Below, in pieces: positions 47,689 through 57,524 of a DNA stretch of 64,000 bases. The stretch's first letter is position 1. Each line of letters begins with the position of its first letter. The notes beneath the pieces were generated by a model, which saw only the letters and a program-made list of their open reading frames with translations, did not search any database and was not told where the DNA came from. The stretch is taken from NCBI GenBank assembly GCA_013112635.1, contig JABFGF010000003.1, forward strand, positions 1 through 64,000, written 5' to 3'. The translations under genes were made by a program, and so were the position numbers. The stretch comes from Calditrichota bacterium (lineage in GTDB: Bacteria; Calditrichota; Calditrichia; Calditrichales; J004).

Positions 47689-48483
47689 TTGATGATCATA
47701 GTAAAAATTGGTGGCGGCGAATCCATCAATAGTTGGGGAATTATACAGGATTTGGCAAATCTTGATGAAAAATTTATTATCGTTCACGGGGCGAATGCAC
47801 TGCGAGATAAAATTGTTGCGGACTTAAATCAATCTAAAAAAGTTGTAACATCTGTTTCCGGGTATAGTAGTGTTTTTTCTGATGAAAGCGCACTCGATGT
47901 GATGATGATGGCTTACTCCGGTCTAAAAAACAAAAGGCTTGTAGAGCTGTGCCAACAAAATGGAATAAATGCCGTCGGCCTTTCTGGTTTGGATGGTAAA
48001 ATGGTTCAGGGTCGGCGTAATAAAGGTATCCGCATTAAAGAAAATGGTAAGCTTAAAATTGTTCGCGATTTTTCCGGTAAGCCTAAAAGTATAAACACAC
48101 ATTTGCTAAATCTTCTGCTGGAGAATGATTATGTGCCTGTTCTTTGTGTGCCGATTATTGATGAGAACAACTTTGCCATCAATTCAGAAAATGATGATAT
48201 AATTAATATTTTACAGGAAGCTGTTTCAGCGGATAAAATTTTACAATTAATTGAGGCGCCCGGTTTTTTGGACAATCCAAATAATCCGGAATCGCTGGTA
48301 GAAAAAATCACACAAAGTGAATTACAGCAGCGTGAAGAACAGGTGGAAGGGCGAATGAAACGTAAGATGCTGGCATTGAAAAAACTGTTTGAATCGGGAG
48401 CCAACAGCGTAATTATCAGCGATGGCCGAATTGATAACCCGGTAACACATGCGTTAAACGGCGGAGGCACACTAATCCAATGA
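47689..48483 (+). CDS. lysZ: LysW-aminoadipate kinase
   Basis: 264 residues of the amino acid kinase (ArgB-like) family. Seen are IIVKIGGGESIN (phosphate-binding), VHGANALRDKI, GINAVGLSGLDGKMV and the C-terminal NSVIISDGRIDNPVTHAL. It phosphorylates the side-chain carboxyl of LysW-bound aminoadipate. It overlaps the lysJ start by 4 bp, so the two are coupled. The upstream gap holds a palindromic repeat and no clear promoter. Confidence 0.9.
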   Translation: MMIIVKIGGGESINSWGIIQDLANLDEKFIIVHGANALRDKIVADLNQSKKVVTSVSGYSSVFSDESALDVMMMAYSGLKNKRLVELCQQNGINAVGLSGLDGKMVQGRRNKGIRIKENGKLKIVRDFSGKPKSINTHLLNLLLENDYVPVLCVPIIDENNFAINSENDDIINILQEAVSADKILQLIEAPGFLDNPNNPESLVEKITQSELQQREEQVEGRMKRKMLALKKLFESGANSVIISDGRIDNPVTHALNGGGTLIQ

Positions 48484-49631
48484 TAGATTATAATGAAATT
48501 GAAAAAAGGAATTCTGTTTTTTTATTTAACAAACGTGATCTTGTTTTGGTGAAAGGTAAAAATGCCAAAGTTTGGGATATTGATGGAAACGAATATATCG
48601 ATTGTACAACAGGGCAGGGAGTTGCTTCAATCGGCCATGCCAATGATGATGTGGTAAAAGCAATCAGCGAACAGGCTGAAAATTTAATGACTTGTTCCGG
48701 CTCATTTTCCAATGATAAGCGCGCCTTGTTTATTCAAAAACTTATTGAGATTACACCAAACAATCTGATGCAGGTTTTTCTATGTAATTCTGGTACAGAA
48801 AGTGTGGAAGCCGCCTTAAAGTTTGCCCGTTATTCAACAAAGAAAACTAGTTTTATTTGCGCAATGCGAAATTTTCATGGGCGAACATTTGGAGCATTGA
48901 GCGCCACTTTTACTCCTGCCTATAAAAAAGATTTTGAGCCTATTGTTCCGGGATTTGATTTTGTGCCGTATAATAATTTTGAAAAGTTAAAGGATAAAAT
49001 TAATGATCAAACCGCGGCGATTTTACTTGAAGCGGTTCAGGGAGAAGGCGGTGTAAATTTAGGGCAGAAAGAATACTTCCGGCGGGTTAGGCAATTGTGC
49101 GATGAAAAAAATATCCTGTTGATTATAGATGAGGTGCAAACCGGTTTTTGCCGAACCGGGAGAATGTTTGCTTTCGAGCATTTTGATATTAAGCCGGATA
49201 TGATTTGCCTGGCAAAAGCCATTGCCGGTGGAATGCCAATGGGTGCAGTTGTCTGCTCCGATAAAATTGAAATGCAGCCGGGAAAACATGGTACAACTTT
49301 TGGTGGAAATCCTTTGGCTTGTGCTGCAGGATTGGCGGCAATAGAATTTATGCAAAAGGAAAACCTGGCCAAAGAGGCAGAAGAAAAAGGCCGCTACATT
49401 GTTGAAAAGCTCTCAAAAAACAAATCAGACAAAATCCGTGAAATTCGCCAGATTGGGTTGATGATTGGCATTGAACTAAAGGAAAAGGTTCAGCCATTTA
49501 TATCCGGTTTGCAAAAGAAAGGTGTTTTGGCACTTCCTGCCGGACCAACGGTTTTGAGGTTATTGCCACCGTTGACTATAAGTTATGAGGAGCTGGATTT
49601 TGTGATTGAAAAGGTGGGAAAAGTATTTTAA
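48480..49631 (+). CDS. lysJ: LysW-aminoadipate semialdehyde aminotransferase
   Basis: 383 residues of the class III aminotransferase (ArgD/LysJ) family. CNSGTESVEAALKFARYST, FHGRTFGALSAT, IDEVQTGFCRTGRMFAFEH and the PLP lysine in CLAKAIAGGMPMGAVV are present. It transfers an amino group from glutamate to the carrier-bound semialdehyde, giving LysW-lysine. The hydrolase LysK that normally frees lysine is not encoded after it; the next gene (gltD) is convergent. A weak imperfect inverted repeat at 49655-49683 separates them. Confidence 0.9.
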   Translation: MIDYNEIEKRNSVFLFNKRDLVLVKGKNAKVWDIDGNEYIDCTTGQGVASIGHANDDVVKAISEQAENLMTCSGSFSNDKRALFIQKLIEITPNNLMQVFLCNSGTESVEAALKFARYSTKKTSFICAMRNFHGRTFGALSATFTPAYKKDFEPIVPGFDFVPYNNFEKLKDKINDQTAAILLEAVQGEGGVNLGQKEYFRRVRQLCDEKNILLIIDEVQTGFCRTGRMFAFEHFDIKPDMICLAKAIAGGMPMGAVVCSDKIEMQPGKHGTTFGGNPLACAAGLAAIEFMQKENLAKEAEEKGRYIVEKLSKNKSDKIREIRQIGLMIGIELKEKVQPFISGLQKKGVLALPAGPTVLRLLPPLTISYEELDFVIEKVGKVF

Positions 49632-49704
49632 TAACAGGTTTGACAGTTAATGTAGACCTTCCAGGTTTTAAACTAGGAAAGTCAAATTTAGCTAAACAGA
49701 AAGT

Positions 49705-51123
49705 TTATTTTAAATATTCATCAATTGCTTTGGCAGCTTCGCGGCCATGATAAATAGCACGCACAATAAGTGATGTTCCTGTATTGGCATCACCCGCAGT
49801 AAAAACACCTTTGGCCGTAGTCATATATTTTTCTGCTTTTATATTTCCACGCTCATCATATTCAATTTCCAGCTCCTTCAAATATGATCCCTGCTCAACG
49901 TGTACAAAACCCATTGCCAGAAAGACGAGATCGATATCAAGTGTGAAATCTGAACCTGGAACGGGCTTCATGTTAAAACGGCCATTTTTTTCCAGCCATT
50001 CTACTTTCTGGAACTGACCGCTTTTTAGTTCACCGTTTTCACCTTTTAATTCTTTTGTTAAGATAGCCCAATCGCGTTCACAACCTTCTTCGTGGGAGCT
50101 GGATGTCCTCAAAATCATTGGCCAGTTTGGCCACTCCGGATTCCAGGAATTCTTCCATTCGCGCGGTTTTGGCATTATTTCATATTGAGTGACTTTTTTT
50201 GCACCTTGCCGGTTTGCTGTACCGACACAATCTGATCCGGTATCGCCACCTCCAATTACCAGGACATTTTTATCTTTTGCAGAAATAATTCCACTTTCAT
50301 CAATTTGGCCATCCACATACAGATTGGATTTTGTAAGATATTCCATAGCAAAATGAACGCCATCAAGTTCTGATCCGGGAACTTCCAATGGACGCGGTTT
50401 CCCGGCACCGGTAGCAATCAAAATCACATCAAACGATTTTTTTAAATAGCGCGCAGAAAGGTCGGCGCCAATGGCCACATCGGTTTTAAAGACAACGCCT
50501 TCTTCTTTCATTTGCTGCAACCGACGATCAATAATGTGTTTTTCAAGTTTAAAATCGGGGATACCATAACGAAGCAATCCACCAAGTTTTAAAGACCTTT
50601 CAAAAATAGTTACATCGTGGCCCATTCGTCTTAATTCCTGCGCCGCAGCCAATCCGGCTGGCCCCGAGCCAATTATGGCCACGCTTTTACCACTTAGTTT
50701 TTTTGGCGGGCGTGGCACAACCCATCCTTCCTGAAAAGCCCGTTCGATGATAGCGAGTTCAAGTTGCTTTATGGTTACCGGAGTGTCATTGATGGATAAT
50801 GTACAGGCTGTTTCGCAAGGCGCCGGGCAAACGCGTCCCGTAAACTCCGGGAAATTATTGGTTATCTCTAATCGCTCATAAGCCTCACGCCATTGATCGC
50901 GGTAAACAAAATCATTCCACTCAGGAATAAGGTTTATCACGGGACAGCCAAAAGAAGAATGACAAAAAGGAACGCCACAATCCATACAGCGAGCCCCTTG
51001 TTCAGAAAGTTCTGAGTTTGACCAAGGTTTGGTAAACTCTTTGTAATGTTGCAATCGTTTTTTTACCGGATCGTTTTGAGCTTTTTGTCTTTTATGTTCT
51101 AAAAATCCTGTTGCTTTTCCCAT
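49705..51123 (-). CDS. gltD: Glutamate synthase, small (beta) subunit
   Basis: 472 residues. The N-terminal iron-sulfur domain has CMDCGVPFC and GRVCPAPCETACTL, which bind [4Fe-4S] clusters. Residues 145-472 hold two nucleotide-binding domains, the FAD site IIGSGPAGLAAAQELRR and the NAD(P)H site VIGGGDTGSDCVG. It passes electrons from NADPH to the large subunit. It overlaps gltB by 1 bp, in the order gltB-gltD, and converges with lysJ. Confidence 0.95.
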   Translation of the reverse strand: MGKATGFLEHKRQKAQNDPVKKRLQHYKEFTKPWSNSELSEQGARCMDCGVPFCHSSFGCPVINLIPEWNDFVYRDQWREAYERLEITNNFPEFTGRVCPAPCETACTLSINDTPVTIKQLELAIIERAFQEGWVVPRPPKKLSGKSVAIIGSGPAGLAAAQELRRMGHDVTIFERSLKLGGLLRYGIPDFKLEKHIIDRRLQQMKEEGVVFKTDVAIGADLSARYLKKSFDVILIATGAGKPRPLEVPGSELDGVHFAMEYLTKSNLYVDGQIDESGIISAKDKNVLVIGGGDTGSDCVGTANRQGAKKVTQYEIMPKPREWKNSWNPEWPNWPMILRTSSSHEEGCERDWAILTKELKGENGELKSGQFQKVEWLEKNGRFNMKPVPGSDFTLDIDLVFLAMGFVHVEQGSYLKELEIEYDERGNIKAEKYMTTAKGVFTAGDANTGTSLIVRAIYHGREAAKAIDEYLK

Positions 51124-54100
51124 TATCTGTAAACCTCCTCTGTCATGGCGATAAAACCTTCTTCAACGGATTCAGTCTCCATTCGTTGTAGAGCTTTTCT
51201 GTATTCAACTGGAATTACCTTTACAAAAAGTGGTAGCATTTCATCCCAGCTTTCCAGGATTCTGCTGGCATATCGGCTTCCAGTATATTCAACATGTCTT
51301 TTTATAATCGCGTACAAAAATCCGCTATCCTGTTTATTACTTACAACTTCAATGTCAACCATTTCAAGATTACATCGTGTATCAAAAAGCTGGTTTTCAT
51401 CCAGCACATAAGCAATCCCACCACTCATTCCAGCTGCAAAGTTTACACCGGTTTTTCCGAGAACAATCACACGCCCGCCGGTCATATATTCGCAGGCATG
51501 ATCTCCAACACCTTCAACAACTGCAATCGCTCCGCTGTTTCGAACAGCAAACCGTTCACCAGCCATTCCACGGATATAAGCCTGCCCGCTGGTTGCCCCA
51601 AACAGGTTTACATTTCCTGTAATAATATTTCTGTGAGCAGAAAAGGCCGAGCCTTTTGGTGGTCGAATAATTAATTTCCCACCAGATAATCCTTTGCCAA
51701 AATAATCATTGGCATCACCTTCCAGCCGGAACGTTATTCCCGGAGCGAGAAAGGCGCCAAAGCTTTGTCCTGCAGAACCGCTAAAATTTGCTTTGATAGT
51801 ATCTTCGGCTAAACCTGTTGATCCATATTTTTTTGAGATTTCACTGCTTAGCATCGCGCCTACAGTGCGGTTAAAGTTTCTTATTTGCTTTTCAATTTCA
51901 ACCCGCTCTTTTTTTTCAATGGCGGGCCCGGCCTGTATAATCAACGATAAATCCATTGATTGTGAGAAATCCGTATCCTGTTTATCTTTAAAAGTTAATG
52001 AACTGCCATTTGCCTTAGGCTGATAAAAAATTCTTGAGAAATCCAAACCCTTTGTCTTATAATGCTCAATGGCTTTGTTAACTTGAAGAATATCCACACG
52101 GCCGACCATTTCATCAAAACTACGAAACCCAAGTTGGGCCATTAATTCCCGAACCTCATTTGCGATTAAGAACATGAAATTTATAACATGTTCCGGCTGC
52201 CCGCTAAATCTTTTGCGTAACTCCGGGTTTTGCGTTGCAACGCCTACCGGACAGGTATTCTGGTGACATTTGCGCATCATAATACAGCCCATTGAAACAA
52301 GGGCGGTTGTACCAAAACCAAATTCTTCTGCACCTATTAATGCGCCGACTACAACATCACGCCCCGTTTTAATTTGTCCGTCCACCTGGATACGGATGCG
52401 GTCACGCAATTTATTCATCACTAAAACCTGTTGCGTTTCTGCCAAACCAATCTCCCAACTGGAGCCGGCATATTTAATAGATGAAAGTGGCGATGCACCG
52501 GTTCCTCCATCTCCTCCGCTGATAAGCACCATGTCTGCCTTGGCTTTGGCAACACCAGCCGCAACGGTTCCCACACCAACTTCAGAAACCAGTTTAACAG
52601 AAACACGCGCATCACGATTAGCATTTTTGAGGTCAAAAATAAGTTGGGCCAGATCCTCAATGGAATATATGTCGTGGTGGGGTGGTGGTGAAATAAGCAT
52701 CACACCTGGTGTAGAATGGCGCATTTTTGCAATCATTTCATCTACTTTAAAGCCAGGAAGTTGACCGCCTTCTCCGGGCTTTGCTCCCTGAGCCATTTTA
52801 ATCTGCAGCTCTTCTGAGTTTACAAGATAGTTGCTTGTAACACCAAAACGTGCGGAAGCAATTTGTTTTACTTTGCTTTTTTTACTATCGCCATTGGGCA
52901 ATGGTTTGTAGCGAATCTCGTCTTCACCACCTTCACCGGAATTACTTTTAGCCCCAATCCTGTTCATGGCAATGGCCATCGTCTCATGTGCTTCATTGCT
53001 AATTGAGCCTAAAGACATTGCCGATGTTACAAATCTTTTGACAATAGATTCAGCCGCTTCAACATCTTCAATTGGTACAGGTTTTGTTTTTTTGAAATGA
53101 AACAACCCACGAAGTGTACAGAGATTTTTGTTGTGGTCGTTAATTAAAGATGAATACTCTGAGAAGGCTTTTGAGTTATTTTCCCTGACCGCCTTTTGTA
53201 ATAGAACCACAGCCTCTGGTGAAAAAAGACGTTGTTCAGTAGATTGCCGATAAGCCAAATTTCCACCGGAGTTAAGCCTCTCTTCTGAAACAGTACTGGC
53301 TTTAAAAGCGCTGATATGTCTTTCCCGGGCTTCACGTTCTATTATTTCCAGCCCGATTCCTCCAATGCGTGTGGCTGTTCCGGGGAAATATTTTTCAACA
53401 AATTCATCACTAAGCCCAAGGGCCTCATAAGTTTGAGCGTGGCGGTAACCCCGCAAAGTGGAGATGCCCATTTTTGACATAACTTTGAGCAAACCTTTGT
53501 TGACCGCAGTTATATAATGCATAATTGAGGATGGCATGGAAAGATGACTACTGATATACCCTCTTTCACCTAACAGACGCATAGACTCAAATACAAGGTA
53601 AGGATTTATTCCACTGGCGCCGTAAGAAAGCAGTGTTGCAAAATGATGAACCTCACGCGCTTCTCCAGTTTCTACAATCAGCGCAGCTAAGTGCCTTTTA
53701 GAAACACGTACAAGATGTTGATGTACGGTTGAAACTGCCAGTAAAGCAGGAATTGCCGCTTTCGATTTGCTCATTTCCCGATCACTCAAAATAACCATCG
53801 AGTAACCTTTGTCGATCTTGTTTTCCACCTTCTGGCACATGTGCCTAAGCCCTTCTTCCAGCACATTATTATGCTTCCTGATATCAAAAAGCATCGGGAC
53901 CGTGCTAACCTTGAATCCTCTAAAATCTGTCTTTTTTAATCGTTCGATATCATCATTTGTTAACATGGGGTGATGCAGCTTTAGCTGGTGGCAATGCTCG
54001 GGTGTTTCATCAAGCAAGTTTCGCTCACGGCCCACAAAACTCATTAAGGACATCACCAGGTTTTCGCGATATGGATCGATGGGCGGGTTGGTAACCTGTG

Positions 54101-55652
54101 CAAACATCTGTTTAAAATAATTATAAAGCAGCTGCGGCCTTTTTGAAAGTACAGCCAGCGCAGCATCGTTCCCCATGGAGCCAAGCGGTTCCTGCGAGTT
54201 ATTAACCATTGGCGTAATAACCTGCTTCAAGTCTTCCAGGGTATAGCCAAAAGCGCGTAGACGTGTTATGATCGTTTTTTCATCAAAGCCAACCGGTCCG
54301 GGTATTTGGAAAAGCCCTTTTAATTCGATTTTATGTTCATCCAGCCAGCGTCTGTATGGTTTCCAGCGCGAGATGGTTGATTTAATTTCATTGTCCTTAA
54401 TAACACGTTGTTTCTGTGTATCTACAACCAGCATTTTTCCCGGGGCAAGCCGACCCTTTTCCAGCACATCTGCCGGTTCAATTTGTAAAACCCCAACCTC
54501 CGAAGCTAAAACAAGCCTGCCGCTTTTAGTGATTATATAGCGTCCGGGCCTTAGACCATTTCTGTCCAAATACGCACCAATCTTTACTCCGTCTGAAAAG
54601 GTTAATGCTGCCGGTCCGTCCCATGGATCCATAATGGCCGCGTGATATTCAAAAAAAGCTCTTTTATCACTACTGATATGATACTTGGGGCCAAAGGCTT
54701 CCGGAACCATCATCATCATGGAGTGTTCCAACGAACGTCCACTGAGTGTTAACAATTCAAATACATTATCAAAACTGGCCGAGTCGCTTGCATTTGGTGT
54801 AACAACCGGAATAATCTTTTTTATATCATCGCCAAACAGTTTGGAGCTGAGACCTGAATCCTGTGCAGAAATCTTGTTAATATTTCCACGAAGAGTATTT
54901 ATTTCTCCGTTATGGGCTACAAACCGGAAAGGCTGGGCCAGAGGCCATGATGGAAAAGTATTTGTACTATAGCGTTGATGGACCATGGCCATGGCACTTA
55001 CAAAATCTTCATCGGTAAGGTCTGGGTAAAATGAGGTAAACTGTGTTGAGACAAACATGCCTTTATAAATAATGGTGTGTGCAGAAAGAGAGGAAATATA
55101 AAAATCATTAATATCCATATCTTTTTTGGCTGCATCGTTTTCCAGGCATTTGCGCGTAACAAACAATTTTCGGGTCAATTCGTCATCATTCAATTCCTCG
55201 AAGGTTATAAACAATTGCCAGAAAGAGGGCAGTGTCTTTTTTGCAAAATCACCGAGGCAATCAGGATTGACGGGCACTTCACGCCAACCAAGGATTTTGC
55301 CACCTTCTTGGCTAATTGTATTTTTTACCATTTCCTGTACGGCAGAATACTTCTTTTTTTCTTTTGGCAAAAAGAGAAAGGCAACACCATATTTTCCGGG
55401 CTCCGGTAAAGGAAAGTTTAGAACTTTATTAAAAAATTCATGTGGGATTTGTACCATCATACCGGCGCCATCACCTGTTTTTTGATCACCTCCAACTGCA
55501 CCACGGTGTTCCAGGTTACATAACATTTCCAGGCCGCCATCAATTATGGAGTGTTCTTTTTTACCATTAATATTTACAACAAAAGCCACTCCACATGCGT
55601 CATGTTCATATGTTGGATCGTAAAGTCCTTGTCTCTTTAAATATTGTCCCAT
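51123..55652 (-). CDS. gltB: Glutamate synthase, large (alpha) subunit
   Basis: 1509 residues. A short propeptide precedes the Ntn nucleophile Cys20 in HDACGVAFVV. The order is class II amidotransferase (about 20-430), central domain, FMN-binding synthase barrel (about 800-1200, VKLVSEVGVGTVAAGVAKA, SGGDGGTGASP), the [3Fe-4S] motif CIMMRKCHQNTC, and the C-terminal glucan-like beta-helix (GLSGGKLIIRPP...GNVNLFGAT). It converts glutamine and 2-oxoglutarate to two glutamates. It starts 24 bp after the stop of the sigma-54 activator, so the three genes may be one operon. Confidence 0.96.
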   Translation of the reverse strand: MGQYLKRQGLYDPTYEHDACGVAFVVNINGKKEHSIIDGGLEMLCNLEHRGAVGGDQKTGDGAGMMVQIPHEFFNKVLNFPLPEPGKYGVAFLFLPKEKKKYSAVQEMVKNTISQEGGKILGWREVPVNPDCLGDFAKKTLPSFWQLFITFEELNDDELTRKLFVTRKCLENDAAKKDMDINDFYISSLSAHTIIYKGMFVSTQFTSFYPDLTDEDFVSAMAMVHQRYSTNTFPSWPLAQPFRFVAHNGEINTLRGNINKISAQDSGLSSKLFGDDIKKIIPVVTPNASDSASFDNVFELLTLSGRSLEHSMMMMVPEAFGPKYHISSDKRAFFEYHAAIMDPWDGPAALTFSDGVKIGAYLDRNGLRPGRYIITKSGRLVLASEVGVLQIEPADVLEKGRLAPGKMLVVDTQKQRVIKDNEIKSTISRWKPYRRWLDEHKIELKGLFQIPGPVGFDEKTIITRLRAFGYTLEDLKQVITPMVNNSQEPLGSMGNDAALAVLSKRPQLLYNYFKQMFAQVTNPPIDPYRENLVMSLMSFVGRERNLLDETPEHCHQLKLHHPMLTNDDIERLKKTDFRGFKVSTVPMLFDIRKHNNVLEEGLRHMCQKVENKIDKGYSMVILSDREMSKSKAAIPALLAVSTVHQHLVRVSKRHLAALIVETGEAREVHHFATLLSYGASGINPYLVFESMRLLGERGYISSHLSMPSSIMHYITAVNKGLLKVMSKMGISTLRGYRHAQTYEALGLSDEFVEKYFPGTATRIGGIGLEIIEREARERHISAFKASTVSEERLNSGGNLAYRQSTEQRLFSPEAVVLLQKAVRENNSKAFSEYSSLINDHNKNLCTLRGLFHFKKTKPVPIEDVEAAESIVKRFVTSAMSLGSISNEAHETMAIAMNRIGAKSNSGEGGEDEIRYKPLPNGDSKKSKVKQIASARFGVTSNYLVNSEELQIKMAQGAKPGEGGQLPGFKVDEMIAKMRHSTPGVMLISPPPHHDIYSIEDLAQLIFDLKNANRDARVSVKLVSEVGVGTVAAGVAKAKADMVLISGGDGGTGASPLSSIKYAGSSWEIGLAETQQVLVMNKLRDRIRIQVDGQIKTGRDVVVGALIGAEEFGFGTTALVSMGCIMMRKCHQNTCPVGVATQNPELRKRFSGQPEHVINFMFLIANEVRELMAQLGFRSFDEMVGRVDILQVNKAIEHYKTKGLDFSRIFYQPKANGSSLTFKDKQDTDFSQSMDLSLIIQAGPAIEKKERVEIEKQIRNFNRTVGAMLSSEISKKYGSTGLAEDTIKANFSGSAGQSFGAFLAPGITFRLEGDANDYFGKGLSGGKLIIRPPKGSAFSAHRNIITGNVNLFGATSGQAYIRGMAGERFAVRNSGAIAVVEGVGDHACEYMTGGRVIVLGKTGVNFAAGMSGGIAYVLDENQLFDTRCNLEMVDIEVVSNKQDSGFLYAIIKRHVEYTGSRYASRILESWDEMLPLFVKVIPVEYRKALQRMETESVEEGFIAMTEEVYR

Positions 55653-55676
55653 TTTATACCTGATTTTTATTATGAT

Positions 55677-57221
55677 TTATTTGGTATCGGCTGAATTCTT
55701 ATAGCGGGATACATCTATCCCATACGTTTTAATTTTGTAACCAAAAATCCTCTCTGTTGAGTTTAGCATCCGCGCCGCCTTAACTTTATTACCCTTTGTT
55801 GTTTTTAACATATCCTGGATTAGTTCTTTTTCAAATGTCGAGACAGATTCTTTTAAGGAGATATGTTTTATTGTATCGCTGCTCTCTGCAGTTTGCAAAG
55901 AAGGTGGTAAATTGAAGCTATGAATTACATTGTCATTACAAACTAGTGTTGCCCGCTCTATGCAGTTTTCTAATTCGCGGACATTACCCGGCCAGTGGTA
56001 GCTCATAAGCATATCAATTGCCGGCGTTGAAATTCTGCGAATAGACTTGTTTTGTTGCCGTGCATATTTCAGCATGAAGTGATCTGCAAGTAAAAGGATG
56101 TCTGTTTTTCTATCTCTTAAAGGCGGTATATTAATTGAAAAAACATTCAGCCGGTAATACAGGTCTTCCCTAAAAACTCCTTTTTCTAACAACTTTTCTA
56201 GATCGGCGTTTGTTGCCGCAATAACTCGTGTATTAACCTTTATTGTTTTAGTTCCTCCAACGCGATCAAATTCTTTTTCCTGTAAAACACGCAGAAGTTT
56301 AACTTGGGTCATGGGGCTTAAATCACCAATTTCGTCAAGGAAAATGGTCCCTTTATCAGACAACTCAAAACGTCCTTTTTTTTGAGTAAGCGCTCCGGTA
56401 AAAGCGCCCTTTTCATGGCCAAAAAATTCAGATTCGATAAGGTTTTCCGGGATAGCGGCGCAATTTACTTTTACAAAACTGTTTTCACTTCTGGATGAAT
56501 TAAAATGTATGGCTCTTGCAACAAGCTCTTTGCCTGTACCAGACTCGCCCCTGATTAAAACAGTAGTATTAGAATTGGTTACTTGAATGATTTGTTCGTA
56601 CATCTCTTGCATGGCGTTGCTGTTGCCAATAATATTTTTAAAATTGTGTTCTTCCTGAAGTTTGTAGCGCAAGACGACATTTTCATTTTTTAGTTTTTGC
56701 CTTTCAGATTCCATTTCTTTTCTTAAAGATATTTGCTGTAAAAGTGATGAAGCGACTAATGTTAAAAATTGTTTTTCAATTACGTAGTCGCGCTTCTCAT
56801 TATAAGGAAGACTAATTACAAGGGCACCTAATGTTGTATAATCCGAGATTATTGGTACGCCGATAAAACTTTGCTCTTCATCGCTGTCGGGATCCCAGGA
56901 ACTAAGACGGTTTAAGAATTGAGGTTCCTTGCTAACTTGAGGTACTACAATTGGTTTTCCTGATTCTGCAATCTGCCCGGTTAGGCCTTTGCCCGGCTTA
57001 TATTTTGTCTTTTTCGTGTTAACATCATATCCTACCGAAGCAGCTATTTTCAGGTATTTATTATCTTCATCAAAAAGAAAAATAGCACCGGATTTCACAT
57101 CATAGGATTCCTGCAAAATGTCTAGTGTTTCCAAAAATGATGTATTTAAATCCAGCGTACTGCTAACCGCTTTGTTTATTTTAACAAGTATTGAAAACTT
57201 TTCAGCTAATATATCCGGCAT
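55677..57221 (-). CDS. NifA-like sigma-54-dependent transcriptional activator (GAF-AAA+-Fis)
   Basis: 514 residues. An N-terminal GAF sensor domain (about 1-165), an AAA+ domain with Walker A GESGTGKE (about 225-232) and the sigma-54 contact loop GAFTGA (272-277), and a C-terminal Fis-type helix-turn-helix ([20 protein letters not shown]). It is expected to remodel sigma-54 RNA polymerase at -24/-12 promoters. The divergent glnK-amtB promoter at 57467 is its obvious target and the gltBD genes follow it. The input to the GAF domain is unknown; 2-oxoglutarate or PII are plausible by analogy with NifA. Confidence 0.9.
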   Translation of the reverse strand: MPDILAEKFSILVKINKAVSSTLDLNTSFLETLDILQESYDVKSGAIFLFDEDNKYLKIAASVGYDVNTKKTKYKPGKGLTGQIAESGKPIVVPQVSKEPQFLNRLSSWDPDSDEEQSFIGVPIISDYTTLGALVISLPYNEKRDYVIEKQFLTLVASSLLQQISLRKEMESERQKLKNENVVLRYKLQEEHNFKNIIGNSNAMQEMYEQIIQVTNSNTTVLIRGESGTGKELVARAIHFNSSRSENSFVKVNCAAIPENLIESEFFGHEKGAFTGALTQKKGRFELSDKGTIFLDEIGDLSPMTQVKLLRVLQEKEFDRVGGTKTIKVNTRVIAATNADLEKLLEKGVFREDLYYRLNVFSINIPPLRDRKTDILLLADHFMLKYARQQNKSIRRISTPAIDMLMSYHWPGNVRELENCIERATLVCNDNVIHSFNLPPSLQTAESSDTIKHISLKESVSTFEKELIQDMLKTTKGNKVKAARMLNSTERIFGYKIKTYGIDVSRYKNSADTK

Positions 57222-57288
57222 TTGTACAAATCCTACAAAATTGTTATACTTAGTTTCAGGGTTTACGTTTTTGTGGGAGCAATATAGA

Positions 57289-57311
57289 TTTTGCCCATAG
57301 TGATTGCAAAA
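57289..57311. repeat. TTTTGC-N11-GCAAAA inverted repeat
   Basis: TTTTGC (57289-57294) and GCAAAA (57306-57311) are 6-bp inverted arms 11 bp apart in the 303-bp divergent gap between the activator and glnK. The position suits an upstream activator or autoregulatory site. Apart from this, the 57456 palindrome and the sigma-54 promoter, nothing else stands out in the gap. Confidence 0.35.
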
Positions 57312-57455
57312 CTTTTTTACTAAAAACAGTTTATCTGGAGCAAGAAACCTACATAAATGTATTTTTAATCAAATAACTAACAAAAATGTCAGAAATATAG
57401 CCATTGTTGTCTTTTGGATTTAGGTTTTGCATTTCTCATTCCTTGATTTATAGCT

Positions 57456-57465
57456 CTTTGCAAAG
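57456..57465. promoter_or_regulatory. Palindrome next to the -24 box
   Basis: The perfect 10-bp palindrome CTTTGCAAAG ends 3 bp before the -24 GG of the glnK promoter. It shares the TTTGC/GCAAA core with the repeat at 57289. It may be an operator that blocks or assists sigma-54 polymerase. Confidence 0.35.
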
Positions 57466-57466
57466 T

Positions 57467-57483
57467 TTGGCATGGCTGTTGCC
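57467..57483 (+). promoter_or_regulatory. Sigma-54 (-24/-12) promoter of glnK-amtB
   Basis: TTGGCATGGCTGTTGCC matches the TTGGCAC-N5-TTGCA consensus. GG (57469-57470) and GC (57481-57482) are separated by exactly 10 bp. It is 42 bp before the glnK start, with a sigma-54 activator gene divergent. Confidence 0.9.
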
Positions 57484-57524
57484 AACAAACGAGAACTTAA
57501 TTGTAAAATATCAAAGGAGGAATT

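Noticed and set aside
49655-49683. Imperfect inverted repeat GACCTTCC...GGAAAGTC between lysJ and gltD as a bidirectional terminator
   Set aside because: The stem has mismatches and no clear T-run on either strand; it may be chance in AT-rich DNA.
52270-52764. 164-codon plus-strand open frame inside gltB
   Set aside because: It is antisense to the conserved FMN/iron-sulfur part of gltB and has the low-complexity Ser/Pro/Thr composition of a shadow frame.
57226-57240. TGT-N9-ACA as a NifA-type upstream activator site
   Set aside because: The spacing is 9 rather than 10 and the site is over 200 bp from the -24 box next to the start of the activator gene; a chance match is likely.
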